A DNA stretch of 64,000 nucleotides from positions 558,001-622,000 of the forward strand of contig CAVRNR010000003.1 of assembly GCA_963722575.1 (NCBI GenBank), given 5' to 3'. The number at the start of each line of letters is the position of its first letter. Positions within the stretch are counted from its first letter, which is position 1. Of this stretch, positions 1-8,807 are shown piece after piece. The notes below the pieces were generated by a model. The model saw only the letters and a list, made by a program, of their open reading frames with translations. It was not told the origin of the DNA and made no database searches. The stretch is from Fen-178 sp963722575 (GTDB lineage: Bacteria > Acidobacteriota > Terriglobia > Bryobacterales > Bryobacteraceae). The position numbers and the translations under genes were made by a program.

Positions 1-127
1 ATCAACGCTTCCGGCGGCAGGGCGTGTATGGGGACTGATCTTGTCGATTTCGAAATGGCTGCTACCGTCCGTTAGGCCAGATTCCAACAGCCTAACGCGC
101 GCTCCGTCTAGCTATGTCAGCAGGCGA

Positions 128-646
128 CTACTTGAGCTGGGCAAGGTACAGAAGCTCTTGGCAGACTAATCGGAAGTCCGGTGCTGCTCTATCAACATCC
201 TCGCGATGAGCATTGTACCGGCGACTGTGCGCGGACTGATCGCCGAGTTGCTTGAGCCTCGGAAGTGCTTGCTTTGCGCCTCTTCCGAGATTCCAGGAAG
301 CCTCGTTGAGGACACATTCGATTAGATCCTTCAGAAAATAGAAGTCCCCAGTCGCAGGGTTCTTGATCTTATGATCCAACCTATGCCGCTCAAATGTCTC
401 GATTATCAATGTCTCCAGCATTCGGCGCATCATCACCGCGCAAGCATCGAACCATCCCTTTTCATAGCAGCCGTTTATTTGGAAACAGACCCGTTCAATG
501 TATCCGCGCGTAGATCGGACCATCGCATGAGGGAGTATCTGTTGCGTGGATGGCCTTGTTCCCTCGGACGGTGGAACAAACGCCTTCGGTGCATCGGCCC
601 GGAGGGCTTTGGCAAGTCGAATGGCTTCGCGTGCGTGATCGAGCAT
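128..646 (-). CDS. HEPN-like / DUF4145-like helical protein
   Basis: A 172-residue, mostly helical protein of unknown function. The start at 646 was chosen because the upstream gene stops at 654 and this ATG lies 7 bases beyond, giving a tight two-gene unit; a start at 778 would overlap the neighbour by over 120 bases. The middle and C-terminal parts carry a pattern typical of DUF4145/HEPN-type helical domains: a Cys/Gly/Trp-rich helix (CYEKGWFDACAVMMRRMLE), a conserved LGDQSAH turn, then R-R-Y-N-A-H, which fits the Rx4-6H signature of HEPN ribonucleases. No signal peptide or membrane segment is visible. The partner is a DUF5343-like gene, so the two may act together. The HEPN assignment comes from motif reading only, and RNase activity is speculative. 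Confidence 0.7.
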   Translation of the reverse strand: MLDHAREAIRLAKALRADAPKAFVPPSEGTRPSTQQILPHAMVRSTRGYIERVCFQINGCYEKGWFDACAVMMRRMLETLIIETFERHRLDHKIKNPATGDFYFLKDLIECVLNEASWNLGRGAKQALPRLKQLGDQSAHSRRYNAHREDVDRAAPDFRLVCQELLYLAQLK

Positions 647-653
647 CGACGGC

Positions 654-1334
654 CTATGCACCCATGTAGATGTGCTTTGCCATTGCCGCAAAGATCTGTT
701 CAATCTGATCGTTAGATGCGTCGGCCGAAATGTGGATCTGTAGATTGATGCTGATGCTGGGTGCTTGGGGAGTCCCACCGGCCGGGCGGACGGAGTCCCG
801 CTTTTCAGGGGCCGTCGCGGAGGGCGGCTTAGTTTCGTTCAGCGCAGGCCGCGGTCTTGGCGGTTTTCGCGTTTTCGCTCCTTCTTGCCCTTTCTGGAAA
901 TCGGACTCGCTCGAAGGGTTCGCTTCCATGAGGACGGTATAGAGAACCGCCATCCGGTTGCAGGCCGCTTCTCCTGCGCCCGTGTGACTGGCGAACCAGC
1001 GTCTCGCAGCGTCTCGCTCCTGTCGTGGATCAGGGACGGCATCGAGGAGCTCTTCCGGGTAGACCTCCTTCAATATGGCCTTGCACACCTCCGCGTAATA
1101 CATGTTGTCCCGCCAAAGCTTGGCGCGCTCCTTAGGCCTGCCTTCCTCGTCAATGATGCCGAGGGTTTTCAGGAACGGCAGGACATTTGCGCGCGCCGAG
1201 TTCGCCCCCATGTTGAGAACTGTCGCTAGATAGCTGTCGGTTACGACGCCGGGAATGCTCTGTGTGAACTTTTTTCGCAGACTCCACCAATGTGCTACCG
1301 GCAGCATAGGGAAGCCCTTTTTCTCTTCAGCCAT
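654..1334 (-). CDS. DUF5343-like protein
   Basis: About 226 residues. The N-terminal half resembles DUF5343: a short 'FPMLPVAHWWSLRKKF' opening, then an LNMGANSARANVLPFLKTLGIID segment of winged-helix character, then a helical region ending near residue 150. The rest is a low-complexity Pro/Lys/Arg linker followed by a short beta-rich tail (SINLQIHISADASNDQIEQI) that may be an oligomerisation strand. The start at 1334 (MAEEKKGFP) is preferred over the upstream in-frame start at 1370 because family similarity begins there. It is followed after 7 bases by the HEPN-like gene, suggesting co-translation. DUF5343 proteins are often seen in mobile or defence contexts, but the function is unknown. 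Confidence 0.7.
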   Translation of the reverse strand: MAEEKKGFPMLPVAHWWSLRKKFTQSIPGVVTDSYLATVLNMGANSARANVLPFLKTLGIIDEEGRPKERAKLWRDNMYYAEVCKAILKEVYPEELLDAVPDPRQERDAARRWFASHTGAGEAACNRMAVLYTVLMEANPSSESDFQKGQEGAKTRKPPRPRPALNETKPPSATAPEKRDSVRPAGGTPQAPSISINLQIHISADASNDQIEQIFAAMAKHIYMGA

Positions 1335-1418
1335 AAGTCTGATACCCACTCGTAACAATACCACAGGCAAACTAGTCTGAAAACATCTTATTGGAGAACG
1401 TAGTAAGGATTCTGCGAG

Positions 1419-1593
1419 TCACTTCACCCCCGACATCATACGCACCGTGGGCTTGAGGAGCAGGACCATCGCAATGGCGGCGGCCATGGCGAAAGCGGCG
1501 TCGATGGCGAACAGGGTCGGGATCGTCATCGATCCGTAGAGCGAAGTGATCCCGCCTCCCAGGTGATTGCCCGCGCCGGTGGAAACGAACCGG
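1419..1593 (-). pseudogene. 3' fragment of a POT-family peptide transporter
   Basis: This roughly 175-base stretch is a diverged partial copy of the 3' end of the intact transporter at 3224-4720. Both read a Gly-rich FVSTGAGN-type helix, then LYGSMTIPTLFAI and a final LKPTVR-MSGVK terminus, including the stop. Upstream of about 1593 the similarity ends abruptly, and any longer reading frame is a chance extension antisense to the antitoxin gene. It has no start and no membrane core, so it is a relic. It lies as a direct repeat about 1.8 kb from the intact gene, with two toxin-antitoxin modules between them. Confidence 0.85.
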
Positions 1594-1705
1594 GCAAGTC
1601 CGCCAGCATCCGCCAACCTCAGGATTTCCGTGATCCGGGCACAGTGTGCCATTTGGCCCGCTGAATCTGGCGGCGCGAGGCGAGTGCCCCAGGGAGGAAC
1701 ACGGC

Positions 1706-1987
1706 TCAGGCAGCGTCGAGATCGACGCGCACGCGGCAGCCTAGCGCCGTCGCGATGTTGACCAGCGCGTCGAGCGAGAAGCGGGAAAGCCGGCCGCGGA
1801 GCAGATCGTTGATCCGGGGCTGCGTCACGCCGCAGCGGCGCGCCGCTTCGGCCTGTGTCCAGTCGTGTTTCTTCAGGTGTGCTTCGATCTTGTGCATCAG
1901 CTCGGCCCGCGCTCTCAGGTTCGCAGCCTGCTCGGGGGTGTCCGCGATCGCATCCCAAACACTTGCGAAGGTCTCGGATTTGTTCAT
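1706..1987 (-). CDS. XRE-family antitoxin (HigA-like)
   Basis: A 93-residue DNA-binding antitoxin. A helix-turn-helix of the XRE/HTH_37 type spans roughly residues 40-80: WTQAEAARRCGVTQPRINDLLRG is the recognition unit, followed by FSLDALVNIATALG. The N-terminal helix would contact the toxin. The ATG at 1987 overlaps the stop of the upstream toxin gene in an ATGA, so translation is coupled and the order is toxin first, as in HigBA. The pair would repress its own promoter through the palindrome at 2316-2339. The gene is complete and of normal length for the family. Confidence 0.9.
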   Translation of the reverse strand: MNKSETFASVWDAIADTPEQAANLRARAELMHKIEAHLKKHDWTQAEAARRCGVTQPRINDLLRGRLSRFSLDALVNIATALGCRVRVDLDAA

Positions 1988-2310
1988 ATCCTTCCTCCCA
2001 ACAGTTGCCTGAATCGTCTTTTCGCGATTTCCAAATCCCTTCTTGGCGTCGCCTGTGCCTTCTTGTGGAAGGCGTGCAGGACGTAGACAGCCTCCGCGCG
2101 CCTGGCCAAGTAAATCACGCGGCAGGCGCCGCTTGAGTCCAAAACGCGAATCTCCTCGACACCCTTGCCGATGGCGGGCATCGGCTTGAAGTCGTCGGGT
2201 TGGTCGCCTCGCTGAACCTTGTCGAGTTGATAACCCGCATCATGCCGCGCGCCTTCTGGGAAGTCTCGCAGACACGGGAGCGAATCACCAAGGAAACGCA
2301 GCGGCCGCAC
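1984..2310 (-). CDS. RelE/HigB-type toxin
   Basis: A 108-residue member of the phage-derived Gp49-like/HigB toxin family, expected to be a ribosome-dependent mRNA endonuclease. Family features in order are the FPEGARHDAGYQLDKVQRG helical hairpin, the DDFKPMPAIGKGVEEIRV strand pair, the core SGACRVIYLAR strand and the AVYVLHAFHKKAQATPRRD segment. The predicted start is GTG at 2310: family members begin with an equivalent MxPLxFLG stretch. The GTG follows a TATAAT-like hexamer by only 6-7 bases, so the transcript may be leaderless. The gene is followed with ATGA overlap by the antitoxin. Length is normal and no defect is seen. Confidence 0.88.
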   Translation of the reverse strand: MRPLRFLGDSLPCLRDFPEGARHDAGYQLDKVQRGDQPDDFKPMPAIGKGVEEIRVLDSSGACRVIYLARRAEAVYVLHAFHKKAQATPRRDLEIAKRRFRQLLGGRI

Positions 2311-2315
2311 GACTC

Positions 2316-2339
2316 AATTATATCCAACTGGATATAATT
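2316..2339. promoter_or_regulatory. Palindromic operator/promoter of the HigBA-type operon
   Basis: Perfect 11-base inverted repeat, AATTATATCCA then TGGATATAATT, around a 2-base centre. On the minus strand the downstream arm contains TATAAT, whose predicted start site falls at or near the toxin GTG (2310). The site therefore looks like a -10 box embedded in the operator that the HigA-like antitoxin would bind. Being symmetrical, it also presents a TATAAT on the plus strand. Autoregulation is inferred from family knowledge. Confidence 0.7.
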
Positions 2340-2510
2340 CGCCAGCGCGCCTCCGAACGTGGGATTCCAGACCGTGAGACGGTTCCCGGCGTACGTGCGG
2401 GAAGGGCTCCGAGGGGGCGGTAGCCGCCTGCTGTGGCCCGACGGGCCCTCGCCCAGCTCCCTTCGGAGTGCCTGGCGCCCATGGGGAGCACGCGGTAAGA
2501 AGACGTCCTC

Positions 2511-2879
2511 TTATTTCAGCGGTAGTAATCGAACTCTCGTTCCATAGGTGCCCACCGACAGCACGCATCCGCGGCGCAGGGATTGTTCGTGCCGCTCGAA
2601 CACCTCCTTAAGGAGTGCAACCACCCCGGCCGCGCGCAGCCGTTCTTTGCGAATCAGAATAACCGAGGGGAGGGCGGCTTCGGTGAGGGCAAGGATCTGC
2701 GGGAAGTCGCGGTCAAGGGTCACAACGACCCGCTCCTCGTTGGCCGCATGGGCCAGGATCTCCGCGTCGTCCGCTTCGCGCATGCCGATTTCACGGACAT
2801 GCACAGCGTCCCAGCCCAAATCTCGAAGCGCACCGGCGGCTCTCGCGGGCAGGCCCTGATCAAGAAGTAAATTCCTCAT
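2511..2879 (-). CDS. DUF5615 PIN-like toxin
   Basis: A 122-residue PIN-like nuclease-fold protein of the DUF5615 family. It opens with MRNLLLDQGLPARAA, the conserved D near residue 7 being the first acidic position. It then shows GWDAVHVREIGM, DAEILAHAANEERVVVTLDRDF (central acidic cluster TLDRDF) and a C-terminal hydrophobic strand. It overlaps the upstream DUF433 gene by ATGA, the usual antitoxin-toxin order for this pair. Two degraded versions of the same module occur at 50720-51167 and 52608-52982; this is the only intact one in the window. Toxin activity is inferred from family and context. Confidence 0.88.
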   Translation of the reverse strand: MRNLLLDQGLPARAAGALRDLGWDAVHVREIGMREADDAEILAHAANEERVVVTLDRDFPQILALTEAALPSVILIRKERLRAAGVVALLKEVFERHEQSLRRGCVLSVGTYGTRVRLLPLK

Positions 2880-3118
2880 GCCGCATCGAGGTGAAGATTG
2901 ATCGTGCCATCCACCGCCGCGGCGGCGAATGCGAGCGCCTGTCGAAGGTCTTCTTCTTCGAGATCCGGGTAGTCTTCAAACAGCTCGTGCCGATCGGGAT
3001 AGGTTGCCAGGATCTCCAGCACGCGCCGGACAGTGATGCGCATGCCGCGAATGCATGGCTGGCCACCCATCTTCCCCGGCTCGGTGGTGATGCGGTCGAA
3101 CGGTGGGCGAAGACGCAT
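2876..3118 (-). CDS. DUF433 antitoxin-like protein
   Basis: An 80-residue DUF433 protein. The family signature is clear: FDRITTEPGKMGGQPCIRGMRITVRRVLEILA, followed by the DYPDLEEEDLRQALAFAAA helix pair, which is a small winged-helix-like DNA-binding fold. The start at 3118 gives a normal family length. It is immediately upstream of and overlapping with the DUF5615 gene, so the pair is a putative VapBC-like toxin-antitoxin unit in which this protein neutralises the nuclease and regulates the operon. Confidence 0.88.
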   Translation of the reverse strand: MRLRPPFDRITTEPGKMGGQPCIRGMRITVRRVLEILATYPDRHELFEDYPDLEEEDLRQALAFAAAAVDGTINLHLDAA

Positions 3119-3223
3119 GTCATGATTATCGCTCCATCGCTCGTATGGGTGCGAACTGTTGGCAGTAACCGGCAGCAGGCAGGCTATCGCCGCAGCACTC
3201 TTGTTTATGGCCGAATGACGCGC

Positions 3224-4720
<1,497 letters not shown>

Positions 4721-4805
4721 AGAATGACCGGCAACGCCAAGTGTAACAAGAACCGGCCGCGAGACCACCGGCGCTACTGGGTTACAATGGAGCGCTACCC
4801 GCCAC

Positions 4806-5567
4806 ATGTGGAACGGTGATCACGCTTTTCTGTTGGCCAACCTGATCCAGAAGGATTTCAAGGTCCGGTACCGCAACATGTCCCTTGGAGTTCTCTGGTC
4901 GTTGCTGAACCCCCTGGTGACCATGGCGGCGCTGACCTTCGTTTTCACCGTAATCTTTCCGAGCCGCCGGCCGCAGTTCCCAGTCTTCGTGTTGTGTGGA
5001 CTGGTCCCGTTCAATTTTTTCACTTTGGCCTGGAGCACCGGAACCGGCTCGCTCATCGACAATGCGGCGCTCATGAAGCGTGTCCCCATTCCAAGAGAAA
5101 TCGTCCCTATTGCCGCGGTGTTGGGCAACTGTCCTCATCTATCGATCCAGATTGGATTGCTGTTGGCATTCACGCTCGGCTTCGGCAACGGCGTCAATTG
5201 GCACTGGCTTTGGCTGCCGGTGGTGTGGGGGTTCGAAATCGTTTTTGTATGCGGCCTGGCGCTGATCACCTCCGCCATCAACGTCTTCGTCCGGGATACG
5301 CGTTACGTGGTGGAATCCATCAACACCATCCTCTTCTGGCTGGTGCCCATATTCTATTCCCTCGATGACATTCCGCAGCGGTACCACCTGATCTATCGTT
5401 TCAATCCCGTGGCCGCTCTGGTGGTGGCCTTGCGAAGCATTCTGCTGGAGTCGGCCGCTCCCAGAATGCTCTTGCTTCTGCAACTAGCCTCCATCTCGAT
5501 ATTCATGCTGGTTTTGGGTCTCTTTGTGTTTCGCAAGCTCAAGGATAAGTTCTACGATTACCTGTAA
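4806..5567 (+). CDS. ABC polysaccharide exporter, permease subunit (Wzm/TagG type)
   Basis: A 253-residue ABC-2-type membrane protein. After the amphipathic N-terminus (KDFKVRYRNMSLGVLWSLLNP, diagnostic for Wzm/KpsM/TagG permeases) there are six hydrophobic segments and a loop DTRYVVESINTILFWLVPIFY typical of polysaccharide/polyol-phosphate exporters. Its ATPase partner starts 3 bases after the stop, so the pair forms one operon. It would move an undecaprenyl- or lipid-linked glycan across the inner membrane. A TACAAT hexamer about 25 bases upstream of the ATG is a candidate -10. A relic of the first 15 codons lies at 22255. Confidence 0.92.
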   Translation: MWNGDHAFLLANLIQKDFKVRYRNMSLGVLWSLLNPLVTMAALTFVFTVIFPSRRPQFPVFVLCGLVPFNFFTLAWSTGTGSLIDNAALMKRVPIPREIVPIAAVLGNCPHLSIQIGLLLAFTLGFGNGVNWHWLWLPVVWGFEIVFVCGLALITSAINVFVRDTRYVVESINTILFWLVPIFYSLDDIPQRYHLIYRFNPVAALVVALRSILLESAAPRMLLLLQLASISIFMLVLGLFVFRKLKDKFYDYL

Positions 5568-5570
5568 GCT

Positions 5571-6296
5571 ATGGCTCTGATCGAGTTCGAACGCGTCTCT
5601 AAAACCTTCACGCACACCGGCGGGGCCAAACTCCTGCGGAGCCACCTGCTGGATCGGTTCAAACAACGGAAACGAGAGGTTTTTTACGCTTTGAAGGACG
5701 TCTCCTTCCGCTTGGACCAGGGCGAAAGCATGGCCGTGATCGGACGCAACGGAGCCGGCAAGAGTACGCTGCTGGGCATGGCGGCCGGCCTGTGCCGGCC
5801 GTCGGAAGGCTCGGTTGCGGTACGAGGACGCGTGGCGGCGCTGTTGGAACTCGGCTCGGGATTCCATAGCGATCTTACGGGGCTGGAGAACGTCCGGCTG
5901 AACGCATCGCTGCTGGGGCTGAGCCGGACGAGGACCGGAGAAGTCCTGGAAAGCATCATCGATTTCTCCGAAATCCGCGACTTCATTCACGATCCGGTTC
6001 GAACCTACTCCAGTGGAATGGTCATGCGCCTGGCATTTTCGGTGGCGGTTCATGTGGACCCGGACATACTGATCATCGACGAGGTCCTGGGGGTGGGCGA
6101 TCAGCGCTTTCAAGCCAAGTGCTTCGACAGAATCCAGCAGTTCAAACAGGCGGGCAAGACTCTGCTGTTTGTATCCCATGGTGGAGAAACAGTCCGGCAA
6201 CTCTGCGACCGCGCCATTTGGCTGGACCACGGCCAGATGCTGCTGGCGGGGACTCCGGCCCAGGTCCTTGAGGCTTATTCGGGCTCGGCGGGTTAA
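5571..6296 (+). CDS. ABC polysaccharide exporter, ATP-binding subunit (Wzt/KpsT type)
   Basis: A 241-residue ATPase. Walker A is GRNGAGKST at residues 58-66, a Q-loop-like ELGSGFHSDLTGLENV stretch follows, the signature is YSSGMVMRLAF, Walker B is DILIIDE and the switch His is in VSHGGE. The long N-terminal insertion before Walker A (TGGAKLLRSHLLDRFKQRKRE) is characteristic of polysaccharide exporter ATPases. The protein ends shortly after the nucleotide-binding domain, so it lacks the C-terminal carbohydrate-binding domain of long Wzt proteins and is of the short KpsT/TagH-core type. It pairs with the permease immediately upstream. An inverted repeat at 6323-6381 follows and probably ends transcription. 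Confidence 0.93.
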   Translation: MALIEFERVSKTFTHTGGAKLLRSHLLDRFKQRKREVFYALKDVSFRLDQGESMAVIGRNGAGKSTLLGMAAGLCRPSEGSVAVRGRVAALLELGSGFHSDLTGLENVRLNASLLGLSRTRTGEVLESIIDFSEIRDFIHDPVRTYSSGMVMRLAFSVAVHVDPDILIIDEVLGVGDQRFQAKCFDRIQQFKQAGKTLLFVSHGGETVRQLCDRAIWLDHGQMLLAGTPAQVLEAYSGSAG

Positions 6297-6322
6297 GGCC
6301 TGTCACGAAACAACTGTGGCAA

Positions 6323-6381
6323 CCGCTCTCTAACGTTCGCGGCTCCGATGCGCTTTCAGAGCCGCGAACGTTAGAGAGCGG
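6323..6381. terminator. 23-base perfect inverted repeat between convergent genes
   Basis: Arms at 6323-6345 and 6359-6381 are perfect reverse complements (arm begins CCGCTCTCTAACGTTCGCGG) around a 13-base loop. It sits between the ends of the ABC ATPase gene (plus) and fcl (minus). There is no T-run, so it may be a dispersed intergenic palindrome used as a bidirectional terminator, not a classical intrinsic one. Confidence 0.6.
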
Positions 6382-6400
6382 GTGCCGGCGATTGGACTGG

Positions 6401-7363
6401 CTATTTCCTGACAGACGCTGAAGCGCCGCCCGCGGCCAGATACCAATCAATGGTAGCTTTCAACCCGGCGTCCAGGCTGGTGTGCGCCCGGAATCCGAAT
6501 TCACGCTCGGCGCGGCTTACATCGAGGCGCCGGCGCGGTTGCCCGTTGGGCTTGGTCCGGTCCCAGGCAATCCGGCCCGTAAATGAGGTAAGCAGCGCAA
6601 TCCTGTCCGCCAAATCGCGGATCGATACTTCCTCGCCACTCCCGAGATTCACCGGATCGGCGCCATCGTACCGCTCCGCGGCAGCCACGATGGCCTCGGC
6701 GGCGTCGGCCACGTATAGAAACTCGCGCGTCGGTGAGCCATCGCCCCACAAAGTGATTTCGCCCTCGCCGTGCCGGCGGGCCTCCACACACTTGCGGATC
6801 AACGCGGGGATCACGTGAGACGAATCCGGATCGAAATTATCGCGCGGCCCGTACAAGTTTACGGGCAACAGGTAGACCGCGTTCATTCCGTATTGCCGCC
6901 GGTATGCCTGACACTGGACCAAGAGGGCCTTCTTGGCGATGCCGTAGGGAGCGTTGGTTTCTTCGGGGTAGCCGTCCCAGAGGGTTTCCTCGCGGAATGG
7001 CACGGGCGTGAACTTTGGATAGGCGCAGATGGTGCCCAGCACAACCGTCTTTTCCACTCCATGACGGCGGCAGCCCTCAATCAACTGAATCCCCATCAGG
7101 GCGTTCTCGTAGAAGAACCGCCCGGGGTTGTCCCGATTCGCGCCGATGCCGCCGACCAAAGCGGCCGCGTGAATCACCAGTTGGGGATGGAATTCGCGAA
7201 ACAGCTTCGCAATGTCATCCTCGCGCGTCAGATCGCAATCTTTATGGAGGGGCACGGCAATCCGGCTGCATCCGATTTGCCGCAGCCGTTCCACAATGTG
7301 GGAGCCCAGGAAGCCGGCGCCCCCGGTCACCAGGATGCGCTTGGATTTCAGATCATGTTTCAT
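6401..7363 (-). CDS. fcl: GDP-L-fucose synthase
   Basis: A 320-residue SDR-family epimerase/reductase that converts GDP-4-keto-6-deoxy-D-mannose to GDP-L-fucose in the cytoplasm, completing the pathway begun by gmd at 10219. The NADP-binding motif is GGAGFLGS near residue 14. The fcl-type features are AALVGGIGANRDNP, the catalytic Y-x3-K in APYGIAKKA, VNLYGPRDNFDPDSSHVIPALIRK, and GDGSPTREFLYVAD. The start at 7363 (MKHDLKSKRILVTGG) overlaps the 3' end of the preceding methyltransferase pseudogene by 11 bases. A 14-codon relic of the same 5' end lies at 18984-19028, next to the intact methyltransferase paralogue. Confidence 0.93.
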   Translation of the reverse strand: MKHDLKSKRILVTGGAGFLGSHIVERLRQIGCSRIAVPLHKDCDLTREDDIAKLFREFHPQLVIHAAALVGGIGANRDNPGRFFYENALMGIQLIEGCRRHGVEKTVVLGTICAYPKFTPVPFREETLWDGYPEETNAPYGIAKKALLVQCQAYRRQYGMNAVYLLPVNLYGPRDNFDPDSSHVIPALIRKCVEARRHGEGEITLWGDGSPTREFLYVADAAEAIVAAAERYDGADPVNLGSGEEVSIRDLADRIALLTSFTGRIAWDRTKPNGQPRRRLDVSRAEREFGFRAHTSLDAGLKATIDWYLAAGGASASVRK

Positions 7364-8527
7364 GTCTTGCCGTCCGGACAAACGCCAGAATCTCCTCCTG
7401 ATCGAAGCGCTGCGCCTCGGTCTCGACAAGCCGGAACCCCGCCGCGGTCAGGAATCGCATGACATCGTCCTTATGCGAGGCGCCCCGATACAGTTCGAAT
7501 GGTGTGGTCTGCGCTTCGAGCGAAATGCGGCCGATGTCCTTCAGACGTTCGCCCGCCGAGCGAATCACCGCCAGGTCGGCGCCTTGAGCGTCGATTTGCA
7601 GGTAATCGACCCTTCGAATCCCCGCGCCATCGAGAAACGTATCCAAGCGCATCGTGGGGACCGTAACGGTCGCCGTCACCGCCAGGTCCCCGCCGCCGAT
7701 CCATCGCGCGAGTCCTTCCGGCACGAATGGCAGCAACGAACTCGCGCCCTCGTAGCGGTTGAGGTGGAAAGGGGCGCTGCCATTCTGTTCGGCAACTGCC
7801 ACCGGCAGGACCACGTCATTCGCCAGCACGCCCATCAGACGGGACGCCGCCGCCAAGTCCGGCTCGAATGCGTACACGCGAAGAGCCGGGTTTTGCCGCG
7901 CCGCCTCCAGGGTCCGGCCGGCATTGTGGACTCCCACATCGAGCCAGATCTGGTCCGGTGGCGGGCGCAACATGCTGGCTCGATCGCCGGCCGGACTCGG
8001 CCGGCATCCAAAACCGGAAACCGCCTGGTTCTTGGCCGCCGGCGGCTCGTACGCCAATTGGAAAACGGGGCAGGGATAATCGGTGACCACTGTTTCCAGC
8101 AGCAGAAGCTCCGCACAACAGCCCGCCATGTTGCGCAGAGCCGCAATCGGATTCTCAACGTGATACAGCAGGCCGTAACAGAAAACGATATCGAATCGTC
8201 CCAGCTCCGACAACCGATCAACTTCAACATTGGCCACGTGAGCCTCACGGCCCGGATAGAGCCAATGCAAGCGGGCAATATTCTCCGGCCGGGCGTCCAC
8301 ACAAACCACGCGCGCTCCGCGAAGAAACCGGAGAGATGGCCCACGCCGCAACCCACATCCAGCACGGTCTTGCCTTCAACGGGGATCTCGAGACCCGCCA
8401 GATGGCCCAGCCGCGCCTGGTTGATCTGTCGAGCATTGGCGGCATCAAACACGGAGAAACCACCGCCTCCCATGGGAAGGGACTGGGGAATTCCGGCGCA
8501 AGGAGGGGTTTTGGCAATCATCGGCAT
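7353..8527 (-). pseudogene. Two-domain methyltransferase (SAM domain + FkbM), frameshifted and internally deleted
   Basis: This is a damaged copy of the 461-residue protein at 19085-20470. The start MPMIAKTPPCAG at 8527 and motif I (VLDVGCGVGHLSGFF) lie in one frame. At about 8313-8323 it lacks 8 bases present in the paralogue, shifting the frame, so the rest of the first domain (VVCVDARPENIARLH onward) is read in another frame. Downstream, about 70 codons are missing in frame relative to the paralogue, removing the end of the first methyltransferase domain; the junction falls at short GGCCGGA-type repeats. The C-terminal FkbM domain (IWLDVGVH, VYAFEPD, VDYLQIDAQGADLAVIRSA) is intact in a 332-codon frame and could still be made from an internal start. 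It lies between the radical SAM gene and fcl. Confidence 0.82.
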
Positions 8528-8807
8528 GATACTCCACTCCCGCTGGCTCGTCTCACGGCATCTCCGAACGTGCACCCAACCGGGTCGGCACGCTTCGCCG
8601 CGCGGACCGGGCAGCATTAGTTCAGGTCTTGACAATGTTAGCAGATCCCGGTTCAGCGGGGATCACACCGGTTGTACGCCCTCCACACAAAGAGGTACTT
8701 GGCGGCACCAGCGGTGTTCCGCGCACGCCGGAAAAAGTGACGGCCGCCAGGGTGGCCGCGTACCCGGGGCGGGCCGAATTGGGGCTGTTCGCAAAGGCGT
8801 GAGGGCC

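Noticed and set aside
1419..1958. 179-codon minus-strand frame over the transporter fragment and antitoxin
   Set aside because: Only its 3' third matches the POT gene; the rest is out-of-frame reading of the XRE antitoxin gene.
8629..8660. TTGACA at 8629-8634 as a plus-strand promoter
   Set aside because: No acceptable -10 at 16-18 bases and no plus-strand gene downstream.
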